A DNA stretch of 41,705 nt. It comes from Candidatus Zhuqueibacterota bacterium (GTDB lineage Bacteria; Zhuqueibacterota; Zhuqueibacteria; Residuimicrobiales; JAFGEC01). The stretch covers positions 1 to 41,705 of the forward strand of contig JAFGEC010000648.1 in assembly GCA_016931775.1 (NCBI GenBank). Direction: 5' to 3'. The notes beneath the pieces were generated by a model. The model did not search any database, had not been told where the DNA came from, and saw nothing but the letters and a program-made list of their open reading frames with translations. Positions 9,991 to 18,304 of this stretch are shown one piece after another (the stretch's first letter is position 1; every line of letters begins with the position of its first letter). The position numbers were made by a program, and so were the translations under genes.

Positions 9991-11073
9991 ATGTGCAGTA
10001 AACTTTATTATTTGTTGTTTTTTGGTCTGATGCTGGTTTTGACCGGAAGCCTGATGGCCCAGGATCCCGGCACGGCGAATCTGACTCACTTATGGACATT
10101 TGAGGACGGCACACTTAACGACCAGGTCGGTGAAGCAAATGGCGAATTTGTCGGTGATAACGCATTTGTGGATATGGGAGACATTGTCCTCGTTCCAGGT
10201 GCCGAGGGTATAGCTGATTCATGGGTTGAATTACCGGGTGATGCAATTGATCTTGCCGGTTACAGTGCGGTTTCGATTGCAGCCTGGTTTACACCGGCTC
10301 TGGAAAACACCCAGTGGAACGCACTCTGGTTTTTCGGCGATGACGGAGCCGGTAATGGTGTCGGTTCCGATGGTTTCTGCTTCCAGCCTTCCAGGGGTGA
10401 CAATGTGGCGCGTGTATGGATTTCATGCGGTAATCAATCAGCTCCATATTCTATTGAAGATGCCGTGGTTGATGCGATAGAATATAATGACCTGGATTTG
10501 CATCATGTCGTATGTGAACTCACTGAAAGTATGGAAATCGTGATGTACCATAACGGCGTATTTTTAGGTTCCTCTCCGCTGATAACGGATCCAGCGTTGG
10601 GTAAGGATAACGCCATCTGGAACATCAGTCCAAATTTCGCCCGTTTTGCTCATAGTTGCTATTCAGCCGACTACCCCTATTTGGGCTATATTCACGAGAT
10701 AGCGATTTTCAACAAAGAATTATCCGATGCCGAGGTCGCTTATCTTTACGGTGCTGGTGTGAATGGATTCCCCTCTACTGCCGTCAAAAACAACGAAGCA
10801 CCGCTACCCGAAGCATTCGGTCTGTCACAAAATTATCCGAATCCCTTCAATCCGTCAACAGAGTTTAGCTATACTTTGACGCAGACTGAGCATGTAAGGC
10901 TGACTGTTTTCGACGCCTTAGGCAGAGAAGTCGCGACACTGGCGGATGGGATTCAGAGCCAAGGCAAGCACGACATTACTTTTAACGCACAGGACTTGAC
11001 CAGCGGTGTCTATTACTACCAAATCCAGACTGAAACTGGTAAATTAACCAAAAAGATGGTTTTGATGAAATAA
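9991..11073 (+). CDS. Secreted LamG/concanavalin A-like protein with type IX-like sorting domain
   Basis: Predicted extracellular glycan-binding or adhesive protein without a visible catalytic domain. A signal peptide ends at LMAQ (residue 24). Residues about 28-255 form a laminin G / pentraxin-like jelly roll: LWTFEDGTLND at the start, AVSIAAWF near 93-100, LHHVV...MYHNGVFLG at 170-193, and YIHEIAIFNKELSDAEVAYLYG at the end. That last element is a classic LamG-like ending. Residues 275-360 are the sorting domain, NYPNPFNP at 281-288 and ending YYYQIQTETGKLTKKMVLMK. The ribosome site AAAGGAGG lies 6 bases before the ATG, among the strongest in the window, suggesting high expression. It has its own long leader and is followed by a hairpin, so it may be a single-gene unit. 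Its ligand is unknown. Confidence 0.88.
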   Translation: MCSKLYYLLFFGLMLVLTGSLMAQDPGTANLTHLWTFEDGTLNDQVGEANGEFVGDNAFVDMGDIVLVPGAEGIADSWVELPGDAIDLAGYSAVSIAAWFTPALENTQWNALWFFGDDGAGNGVGSDGFCFQPSRGDNVARVWISCGNQSAPYSIEDAVVDAIEYNDLDLHHVVCELTESMEIVMYHNGVFLGSSPLITDPALGKDNAIWNISPNFARFAHSCYSADYPYLGYIHEIAIFNKELSDAEVAYLYGAGVNGFPSTAVKNNEAPLPEAFGLSQNYPNPFNPSTEFSYTLTQTEHVRLTVFDALGREVATLADGIQSQGKHDITFNAQDLTSGVYYYQIQTETGKLTKKMVLMK

Positions 11074-11121
11074 GCAAGATATTACGGTAGATTATTGACA
11101 ATTTCCGGTTAATTTTGCTAA

Positions 11122-11149
11122 ATGCCGGAGCAATTTTTTGCTCCGGCAT
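11122..11149 (+). terminator. Strong hairpin, probable terminator or mRNA-stabilising stem
   Basis: ATGCCGGAGCAA (11122-11133) pairs perfectly with TTGCTCCGGCAT (11138-11149) across a TTTT loop: 12 bp, partly GC-rich. It begins 48 bases after the LamG stop. No clean T-run follows, so factor-independent termination is likely but not certain. Confidence 0.55.
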
Positions 11150-11252
11150 AAATATATTCAAACATCGGCAGAGGAAATTGGTCTGTCGGAAACGGCCGGG
11201 CCTTAAGTAAAAAACCAGGTCACCCCAAATCTCATGGAATCTACGATTCATT

Positions 11253-13511
11253 ATGACAAAACAAAAAAAAGCAGAAAAACAAATCAGGCTCGCTCAATTT
11301 AAAAAATTTATTTTCAGTATCGTACTGGTCGTATTACCGATCATCATTCTGGCAATTTTTGAGTTGTTTTTACGTTTAATACATTATGGTGATAATTTTA
11401 ACCTTTTTATTAACCTTGCTCCGGAAGATAATCAGAAATATAAAGTTGTTAATCCTGAGATCGGCAAAAAATACTTTAAGGTATTTTATCCTTCCCATCC
11501 GCGACATGATATGTTCACGAAGGAAAAGCCAAAAAATGGTTTTAGAGTGTTTGTGCTGGGCAGCTCAACGGTATTTGGCTTTCCGTATGAAGAAAATTTA
11601 ACTTTTTCGAAAATTCTGCACGAAAGATTGCAAGACAGTTACCCGGAAAAACATATAGAAGTTGTAAACACGGCTCTCACTGCAATCAATTCTTATACTT
11701 TACTGGACTTTATTGATGATATTTTAAAAGAAGAACCGGATGCTATACTTATTTACGCCGGACATAATGAATTTTACGGGGCCTTTGGAATCGGTTCGGT
11801 AGAAAGAGCAAATAAATACCGAAAACTAACATTTTTACATTTAGACCTTTTATCATCCAGGTCTTATCAGTTGTTGAGAAATATAATTAATACGGTTAGC
11901 CATTCCATGCAACGCGATAACAGACATGAGCCGGTTAAAGGTAAAGGCACTTTGATGAAGTTTATCGCTGACAGTAAGGAAATAGCTTATAAAGGTGATA
12001 TATACAACACCGGTATAAAAATTTTCAGAACGAATATGGAAGCACTATTATCAAAAGCGGCAAAAAAAAATGTCCCTGTTTTCATGAGTGAATTGATCAG
12101 TAATGTTAAAGATTTACCGCCATTTTGTTCTGTGGTAACAGATTCATTTCCCCTTGCTTCTGAAATATTCAATATGGCAAAACAATTTGAGAAAAACAGC
12201 GATTTTATAAAAGCCAAAGAAAATTACTACCTGGCGAAAGACCTGGATGGCGTCAGGTTCAGGGCTTCCGAGGAGATGAATGAAATCATTCAAAATTTGG
12301 CCGGCCAATACCATGCCGTGCTGGTTCCCATGAAAGAGCATTTCGAGAAAGCTTCGCCGAACCGGCTTATAGGTAACAATCTTTTAACCGAACACGTTCA
12401 TCCCAATATGGACGGATACTTTATAATGGCCGATGCCTTTTATCATAAAATTGTAGATTCAAAATTAATCGGTGATTCTGTCGAACCGGTTTTTTACAAG
12501 AATTCAGATTATTATAAAAAAAATTGGGCCTATACCGATCTCGATAGTCTGATTGGCGTTCATAAAATAAACAGTCTGCTCAGTTATTGGCCTTTTCAGC
12601 CATTAGATAACTCATCCGCCGGTTACCTGGATACCTATAAACCATTATCGATGGTGGATTCCCTGGCATTTGCTTTTGTGAAAAGCGCCGACCAGGATAT
12701 ACACGGCGCCCATATAAAAATGGCGGAATTTTACAAAGCAACAAGGGATTATTTCAGGGCTTTCAAGGAGTACCATGCTGCCATAAAAAGTAATCCGTTC
12801 ATAGCCAAAGATTATCTCGAAGCGGCAAGTTGCCTGATGGCTACCAACGATTTTTCCTTGGCGCTGCAATTTTTTGATCAATCGCTGCAATTACAGGAAA
12901 CGTTTTTTGCACATTATAATAAAAGTGAAATATTTTTCCTGATGGGAGGTTATGAAGAGGCTGTTAATGCCTTGAATTTTGCCCTTGAGTTAGAAAATAC
13001 GCCGGAATCCCGGGAAAAAGTGTTGAAAAGGATGCATAAAATATATTTTTATTCCGGAAATAAAAATAAAATGTCTGAAACCCTGGGGGAAATAAAAAAA
13101 ACAGATCCCGGTTATCAGCCGGCTTTCCCCGAGAATAAAAAAAGTTTTGCTTTTTTAATTCCTTTACAGGTTAAAGACCGGGTTGAAAAGGCGTATCGAT
13201 TATACAGTTCCGGTCATTTTGACCGGGCCCTCACAGAATTCCTGGTTTCACTCGAGATAAAAGAAACATCGCTTGCAAATCGTTGTGTCGGTGATATCCT
13301 GTTTTCCCAGGGCAACAGCAAAGCGGTCATATATTATCAAAAAGCCTATCCCGGTTACAAATATGATGTGGACTTTTTAGTGAATCTGGCCATTCTTTAC
13401 GTGCAGAATAAATCAGAAAAAAAGGCAGGTGAAATTTTAAAAGAAATCAAACAACTTGATCCGGAAAACAAAAAAATACATCTGCTTGAAGAAAATCTTC
13501 GGCATCTGTAA
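11253..13511 (+). CDS. Membrane-anchored SGNH-hydrolase-like protein with C-terminal TPR repeats
   Basis: A basic N-terminus is followed by one membrane segment (about residues 19-42), so the rest probably sits in the periplasm on an inner-membrane anchor. Residues about 97-400 are SGNH-like: GSSTVFG with Ser104/Ser105, GHNEFYG with Asn172, and EHVHPN with His383. The usual acidic partner is Glu380 rather than Asp. Residues about 480-750 carry tetratricopeptide-like helix pairs (AHIKMAEFYKATRDYFRAFKEY; EIFFLMGGYEEAVNALNFAL; LAILYVQNKSEKKAGEIL). Similar SGNH-TPR fusions occur in FCB bacteria, role unknown. The gene is clearly AT-rich (row 11881-11940 has 24/60 G+C), unlike the enzymes around it. 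No strong ribosome site is visible. It may serve envelope acylation rather than polysaccharide breakdown. Confidence 0.8.
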   Translation: MTKQKKAEKQIRLAQFKKFIFSIVLVVLPIIILAIFELFLRLIHYGDNFNLFINLAPEDNQKYKVVNPEIGKKYFKVFYPSHPRHDMFTKEKPKNGFRVFVLGSSTVFGFPYEENLTFSKILHERLQDSYPEKHIEVVNTALTAINSYTLLDFIDDILKEEPDAILIYAGHNEFYGAFGIGSVERANKYRKLTFLHLDLLSSRSYQLLRNIINTVSHSMQRDNRHEPVKGKGTLMKFIADSKEIAYKGDIYNTGIKIFRTNMEALLSKAAKKNVPVFMSELISNVKDLPPFCSVVTDSFPLASEIFNMAKQFEKNSDFIKAKENYYLAKDLDGVRFRASEEMNEIIQNLAGQYHAVLVPMKEHFEKASPNRLIGNNLLTEHVHPNMDGYFIMADAFYHKIVDSKLIGDSVEPVFYKNSDYYKKNWAYTDLDSLIGVHKINSLLSYWPFQPLDNSSAGYLDTYKPLSMVDSLAFAFVKSADQDIHGAHIKMAEFYKATRDYFRAFKEYHAAIKSNPFIAKDYLEAASCLMATNDFSLALQFFDQSLQLQETFFAHYNKSEIFFLMGGYEEAVNALNFALELENTPESREKVLKRMHKIYFYSGNKNKMSETLGEIKKTDPGYQPAFPENKKSFAFLIPLQVKDRVEKAYRLYSSGHFDRALTEFLVSLEIKETSLANRCVGDILFSQGNSKAVIYYQKAYPGYKYDVDFLVNLAILYVQNKSEKKAGEILKEIKQLDPENKKIHLLEENLRHL

Positions 13512-13700
13512 AAATATCTACAAATCCGGGATTTGAACTGATGATCTGAAGCCTCAGCTTTTGTGATGTTATGAGACATTCGATGAGTGCAATCCTGCTT
13601 ACAAATCCTGATGTTCTGATTATCTGATCCATAGAACTTTTAATCCGGGAAAACGTCAATATTTGAATAAGCCTTATTAATTTACTAAAAGGAGGTTGGC
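13512..13700. other. 189-base intergenic region
   Basis: I see no gene or convincing structure, apart from two similar short strings (ACAAATCCGG and ACAAATCCTG) and the ribosome site AAAGGAGG at 13687-13694 serving the next gene. Confidence 0.5.
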
Positions 13701-14630
13701 TTGATAAATTTCAGAAATTATTTATTTTATGCGACAGCGGTTTTATTGATTGTGGCCCTAGGTGGATGTCAAGCATTTAAAACAACCAAAATAGAAGTTA
13801 TATCAAATGAAATTAAATCAAGAACGGTAGAAGACGGCGGGACGGGCCCATACAGCGCATTGATGGTGACGGACAGTACGCTGGCAACGCATACGATTTT
13901 CAGACCGCAAAACCTGAGTGTTTTCGGACAGGAGAATAAACTGCCGGTTATCGCCTGGGGTAACGGGGCCTGCGCCAATTCACCATGGGAACACGTCAAC
14001 TTTTTATCCGAGGTGGCGTCACACGGTTTTTTGGTGATCGCAATCGGGCCCATGCCTGAGGAAGGCGAGCGGACCCATGAAAGGTCAGAATCTTTACAAT
14101 TGATTGATGCGATTGACTGGGCGATTGCTCAGAACAGCGACGAGACGAGTATATATTATGACAAGATCGATACATCAAAGATAGCGGTGAGTGGTATGTC
14201 GTGCGGTGGTTTGCAAACGCTGGAAGTGGCTCCCGATCCCCGCGTTACGACTGCGGTAATTTGCAATAGCGGCATTTTACCAAGTCCCGCAAGCAGCATG
14301 CCTGGGATGCCTGCCCTGACAAAAGACCATCTTAATAAATTACATTCGCCGGCAATATATATCCTGGGGGGAGAGTCGGATATCGCTTACAATAATGGTA
14401 TGGATGATTTTAATCGAATTAATAACGTCCCTGTTTTTGCTGCGAGTCTGGATGTTGGACACGGTGGCACCTACCGGCAACCACATGGCGGAGAATTTGC
14501 CAAAGTCGCAACGGCATGGTACAAGTGGCAATTAAAAGATGATAAAGAAGCCGCCAGGATGTTTGTCGGCGAGCCCTGCGGGCTTTCGCAGATGCCCGGC
14601 TGGAAAGTCGAAAAAAAGAATATTCCCTGA
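13701..14630 (+). CDS. Lipoprotein alpha/beta hydrolase (cutinase/dienelactone hydrolase-like)
   Basis: Predicted lipid-anchored alpha/beta hydrolase. The start is TTG at 13701, six bases after a perfect AAAGGAGG; no ATG serves as well. The first 23 residues are a lipoprotein signal peptide with lipobox ALGGC (Cys23). The catalytic triad is readable: Ser167 in SGMSCGG, Asp227 in GGESDIAY and His254 in DVGHGG. LPVIAWGNGAC (81-91) supplies the oxyanion loop. The fold resembles the chlorophyllase / PET-hydrolase-like group, so an ester is the likely substrate, but which one cannot be told. The following gene starts 82 bases later. An open frame overlaps its 3' end, but that is only upstream extension of the next gene. 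Confidence 0.82.
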   Translation: MINFRNYLFYATAVLLIVALGGCQAFKTTKIEVISNEIKSRTVEDGGTGPYSALMVTDSTLATHTIFRPQNLSVFGQENKLPVIAWGNGACANSPWEHVNFLSEVASHGFLVIAIGPMPEEGERTHERSESLQLIDAIDWAIAQNSDETSIYYDKIDTSKIAVSGMSCGGLQTLEVAPDPRVTTAVICNSGILPSPASSMPGMPALTKDHLNKLHSPAIYILGGESDIAYNNGMDDFNRINNVPVFAASLDVGHGGTYRQPHGGEFAKVATAWYKWQLKDDKEAARMFVGEPCGLSQMPGWKVEKKNIP

Positions 14631-14712
14631 CATCATTGCTGGTGACAGGTTTTTGAAACACTCTACTTTGCTGTACAGAAAAAAAAAGATAACTGTATTT
14701 GGGAATAGAATA

Positions 14713-16938
14713 ATGTTTGGTCGAATCGCTTCAGCAGGATTATACTTGGCAGTTTTTTCGGCGTTCGCACAATCCGGAGAGCGGGTGGATTTAGGACGCC
14801 TGCCAACCGGGGCAACGTTTTCTTTTGTTCGTACAGGGGGAGGTGAATGGGGTATCGATATCTCGGGCGGTGCTGTTCCGCGTCTGTCGCAACAGAAACC
14901 GGCGAAAATCGAGGCCTTTCAAAGTGAAAATGTTTTCCGGGTTCTTGCAGCCGGGTACCAGACCATCAGCCGGGATTCCTCAGGTATAATTGCCAGCGCC
15001 GAAATAACCTGCGAAAAAAATGTAAAGTTTCGTGTGTTGGACCACTGGGACATGAACGGAGCGGTCGTGTCGGTGCGCAGAAAGGTGGAAGTAACGGGGA
15101 CCGCACAGACCGGATTCAACTCGTCTGTCGTGTTCACAGTCGATCCTTCCGTACCCTGGAGTGACCTGCATTGTCTGGCCCCTGGCGCGCTTTACGGTGA
15201 TCCCGAATACAACGGCGGACGATCACCCGGCGGCACGTTAAACTATGAAGCGCGTCGATTCCTGATGCGCGAGGATATTCTCCCCTCTCCCCTGTTCGCA
15301 CTCTCTTTCAGCAACGGCACTTCGGTGGCGATGCTGGATCCATCTCCGCGAGGCGAATCGACCGTCGAGGAGACGAAACTTTTAAAGGATGTGATGACAG
15401 ACTCGAGATTTTTATTCGGCACGCTGGGAGCGTGGCAGGCGGACGGGTGTCCAATTGAATTCGGTTTCCAGTTTCCCGGTTCAACGGCACAATTCGCATT
15501 CGATCCCAAAACATCTGAAAAACCCCGTTGGATCCGGCGTTTTCATCCGGTGGCCCAGGGAGTTGTTCACAGTTACGAGGTGCGTTTCCGGTTCGGTCTC
15601 GACGAGTCGTTCCGGGACGTCACTCGAAACACGTGGCGGTGGGCGTGGAATACGTTAAAGCCGGCGATTGCACCGGTCGACGTCGAGCAGATGCGCCGTG
15701 TTCTGACGGACCACCTGGCCGCACAGGCTGCCACCATTGACGGACGCACAGCCATTCCTTTTGCAGTCGCTACATTTGATACAAGCGCTCCTCAATGGAA
15801 TTGGACAATGGCGGCAATGGGATTTGTGAGCAAGAACATCGAATGTGCGGACCAGTTACTGCGCGAGGCCGAGCGTGACAGTGCCAAACGAGGTCAAGAG
15901 ATGCGACAGATCGGCCTTTCCATTATTTCTTCCATGATCCGGGCGCTTCCGACCGTACCTCTCGATGCGACCGGGTACGATCTGGCTACCGGAAAACCAT
16001 GGACGGGTGAACGGCAGGAATGGCTCGCACCATGGCTCCGTAACGCCACCGAGGGAATGCGCGTGCTTGTGCGTGTTTACCGGCGTGAACGTGATCTCGG
16101 CCGCCTTCATCCAGAGTGGTTCAATTGGGTCAAGGCCTATGTCGAGTGGCTGGTCCGGCAACAGAGGGATGACGGCTCTTTTCCCCGGCGGTGGCACTCC
16201 GGAAGCAACGAGGTCGCAGAACCGACGGGAACGACAAGCTACTGCCCTGTGCCGCTCCTGGTCGTGATGACTGAAGAGACCGAAAATCCCATGTTTTTAC
16301 AGGCGGCTGTCCGCGCGGCAGAATATGTTTGGAAGAATTGGGGAAGCCGGGGATTTTATGTTGGCGGCGCCAGTGATAATTCGAATATCACCGACAAGGA
16401 AGCTGGCATGCTGGCACTGGAAGCCTTCCTGGCTCTATATGAGTCGACCCGGGAATCCAAATGGCTGGAACGTGCGAAATCGGCGGCTGACTATGCCGAA
16501 AGCTGGATATGGATATGGAACCTGCCGATGCCGGTCGATGCGGATAACGCAAAACTCCACTGGAAGAAAGGTGTGCCGACTGTTGGACTTCAGGGAATAA
16601 CGGCCCGTGGAGCAGGCGGCGTGGATGAGTATATGGACTGGTCGGCATCATCTTATGCAAAACTGTACAGTTACACGAATGATCCGCATTACCTGGATGT
16701 CGCACGGATTCTGCTTCACGCCACAAAATCCATGGTCGCTCTTCCGGGACGATTGTACAATATGAAGGGCATCGGATGGCAGCAGGAGCACTGGCGTTTG
16801 GGGCCTGGTAGATATGGCCGCGGCGTCGGGGGGCACCGGTTCTGGCTGCCCTGGATTTCAGCCAATCATCTGTACAGCATAACCGGTTTGGAAGAATTCG
16901 ACCCGGTCCTGTATGACCGGCTCTCAAAAGGGAAGTAA
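14713..16938 (+). CDS. Secreted protein of unrecognised family, probable beta-sandwich plus (alpha/alpha)6 glycosidase-like
   Basis: I do not recognise the family. ATG 14713 is chosen because it opens a signal peptide ending near SAFAQ (residue 20); the frame stays open upstream to 14539 but that part overlaps the previous gene. Residues about 25-300 are beta-rich, many alternating aromatic strands. From about 305 the protein becomes helical and aromatic (TWRWAWNTLKP, WFNWVKAYVEWLVRQQRDDGSFPRRWHSGS, GGASDNSNITDKEAG, ALEAFLALYESTRESKWLERA, DWSASSYAKLY). This helix-hairpin pattern with Trp/Asp/Glu at the loops is typical of six-hairpin glycosidases and some polysaccharide lyases. Asp/Glu in SDNSNITDKEAG and EVAEPTGTTSY are candidate active-site residues. 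It is GC-richer than the SGNH-TPR gene. Setting suggests a role on plant polysaccharide. Confidence 0.7.
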   Translation: MFGRIASAGLYLAVFSAFAQSGERVDLGRLPTGATFSFVRTGGGEWGIDISGGAVPRLSQQKPAKIEAFQSENVFRVLAAGYQTISRDSSGIIASAEITCEKNVKFRVLDHWDMNGAVVSVRRKVEVTGTAQTGFNSSVVFTVDPSVPWSDLHCLAPGALYGDPEYNGGRSPGGTLNYEARRFLMREDILPSPLFALSFSNGTSVAMLDPSPRGESTVEETKLLKDVMTDSRFLFGTLGAWQADGCPIEFGFQFPGSTAQFAFDPKTSEKPRWIRRFHPVAQGVVHSYEVRFRFGLDESFRDVTRNTWRWAWNTLKPAIAPVDVEQMRRVLTDHLAAQAATIDGRTAIPFAVATFDTSAPQWNWTMAAMGFVSKNIECADQLLREAERDSAKRGQEMRQIGLSIISSMIRALPTVPLDATGYDLATGKPWTGERQEWLAPWLRNATEGMRVLVRVYRRERDLGRLHPEWFNWVKAYVEWLVRQQRDDGSFPRRWHSGSNEVAEPTGTTSYCPVPLLVVMTEETENPMFLQAAVRAAEYVWKNWGSRGFYVGGASDNSNITDKEAGMLALEAFLALYESTRESKWLERAKSAADYAESWIWIWNLPMPVDADNAKLHWKKGVPTVGLQGITARGAGGVDEYMDWSASSYAKLYSYTNDPHYLDVARILLHATKSMVALPGRLYNMKGIGWQQEHWRLGPGRYGRGVGGHRFWLPWISANHLYSITGLEEFDPVLYDRLSKGK

Positions 16939-17057
16939 AACCGGATATTATGGATCATATCTCGAGAGTTTATAATTTTCCGGATATCGGCCTGCCGCAT
17001 TCTCATAAATGCCGGGCCCTGCTGGATGATTGATAGATAATAAAAATGGAGAACACA

Positions 17058-18239
17058 ATGAAGATATGTATTTTTCTTGTTATTGTGTGTGGATTTTTGC
17101 CTGTTTTCTTACACGCACAGCAAGCGAATGTCAACCTGGACTACAATCCACAAAAGAACACGGAGAATCTTATTCCGTTCAGTGCTCCGCTCAATTCACC
17201 GGACGTGCGTGACGATCGAACTGTTACCTTTCACGTGAAAGCCCCGGCAGCGGAAAAAATCGAGCTCTCGGGGCCGGTGATGATCGCTCTGGGACCCCGG
17301 GTCCGTACCATGCCGTTCGAAAAAGGCGAAGACGGTATCTGGTCTCTGACTGTCGGACCGCTCGAACCGGACATGTACATTTACTATTTCGTGATCGACG
17401 GCGTGCGCGTGGCGGATCCCAGCAATACTGTGGCCGGATTTACCGCCATGCCGCCGTACAGCCAGCTCGTGGTCCACGGGGACGGGCCGGCCTATTACGA
17501 CGCGCGTCATGTCCCGCACGGCAATGTAACGCGCCATGTGTACCATTCACAAGTGACCCAAGGCGAACGTGAAATGTATGTATATACACCACCCGGATAC
17601 AGTGCGGACAAGACTTACCCTGTTTTGTATCTGGTGGGCGGCAGTGGTGATCTGCCTTCGAATTGGGTATATGACGGACGCGTGAACTTTATGATGGACA
17701 ACCTGCTGGCGGAAGGGCTGGCCCAGCCCATGATCATTGCCATTCCTAACAATCAGGTGATCCATCGCAATCATCCAAAGCATGTGGAGCTTACCTTTGA
17801 TATTTTTGAAAAGGAATTACGGCAGCATGTGATTCCGCTGGTGGAAAGTCAATACAGCGTCATCAAAAGCCCCAAAGGCCGTGCCTTGTCGGGATTATCC
17901 ATGGGCGGCCGTCATACCATGTTTATCGGATTCAGGAGTCTTGACCTGTTTGGTTCTTTCGGTGTGCTGAGTGCCGGACATGTGGACAGTGAAAATGTTT
18001 TATCCGCGTTCCTCAACGATCCGGCAGTCAGTGAAAAAGTCGATTATTTGTTCGTGGGACAGGGTACGCATGAGGCGACCGGCCGCATGGGTACGCGATG
18101 CGCAAAGCTGCATGAAGCTTTGGAAAAACACGGTATTGAACACGAGTACTATGTAGGTGGTCATGGCGCTCATGACTGGGCAACCTGGCGTCACCTGATC
18201 TATTTCCGTTTTTTGCGGAATTTATGGCGAAAGAACTGA
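17058..18239 (+). CDS. Secreted CE1-type esterase with E-set domain, altered oxyanion motif
   Basis: Second CE1-like esterase of the window. ATG 17058 is preferred over 17046 because GGAG (17048-17051) then sits at proper spacing and the signal peptide (ending LHAQ, residue 21) is clean. Residues about 45-140 are the E-set domain (GIWSLTVGPLEPDMYIYYFVIDG), very like that of the 452-1600 gene. The esterase follows with Ser281 in GLSMGG and His372 in GAHDWATWR. The acidic partner is less clear (Glu339 in GQGTHEA). The normally conserved HG after the first core strand reads YLVGGSGD, so the oxyanion loop is changed. Length 393 aa is normal. It is followed within about 65 bases by the small beta-sandwich protein. 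Likely a feruloyl or acetyl esterase on hemicellulose. Confidence 0.83.
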   Translation: MKICIFLVIVCGFLPVFLHAQQANVNLDYNPQKNTENLIPFSAPLNSPDVRDDRTVTFHVKAPAAEKIELSGPVMIALGPRVRTMPFEKGEDGIWSLTVGPLEPDMYIYYFVIDGVRVADPSNTVAGFTAMPPYSQLVVHGDGPAYYDARHVPHGNVTRHVYHSQVTQGEREMYVYTPPGYSADKTYPVLYLVGGSGDLPSNWVYDGRVNFMMDNLLAEGLAQPMIIAIPNNQVIHRNHPKHVELTFDIFEKELRQHVIPLVESQYSVIKSPKGRALSGLSMGGRHTMFIGFRSLDLFGSFGVLSAGHVDSENVLSAFLNDPAVSEKVDYLFVGQGTHEATGRMGTRCAKLHEALEKHGIEHEYYVGGHGAHDWATWRHLIYFRFLRNLWRKN

Positions 18240-18304
18240 CCTTTAGCGGCAGAGATTCGTTTCCGTTTCTCGAGAATAACTAAAATTCTATGAAGGAGTA
18301 AACT

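Noticed and set aside
9726-10001. 91-residue open frame on the plus strand before the LamG gene
   Set aside because: It overlaps the well-supported LamG start, is Lys-rich from AT-rich sequence, and has no domain or signal peptide.
13397-13659. Two minus-strand open frames around the end of the SGNH-TPR gene
   Set aside because: Overlap the coding end and intergenic AT-rich sequence; no start signal or domain.
14539-14712. 58-residue N-terminal extension of the unknown-family gene
   Set aside because: It overlaps the lipoprotein hydrolase and lacks a ribosome site; ATG 14713 begins a proper signal peptide.
16942-16990. Repeated CCGGATAT after the unknown-family gene
   Set aside because: A direct, not inverted, 8-base repeat with no further pattern; expected by chance.
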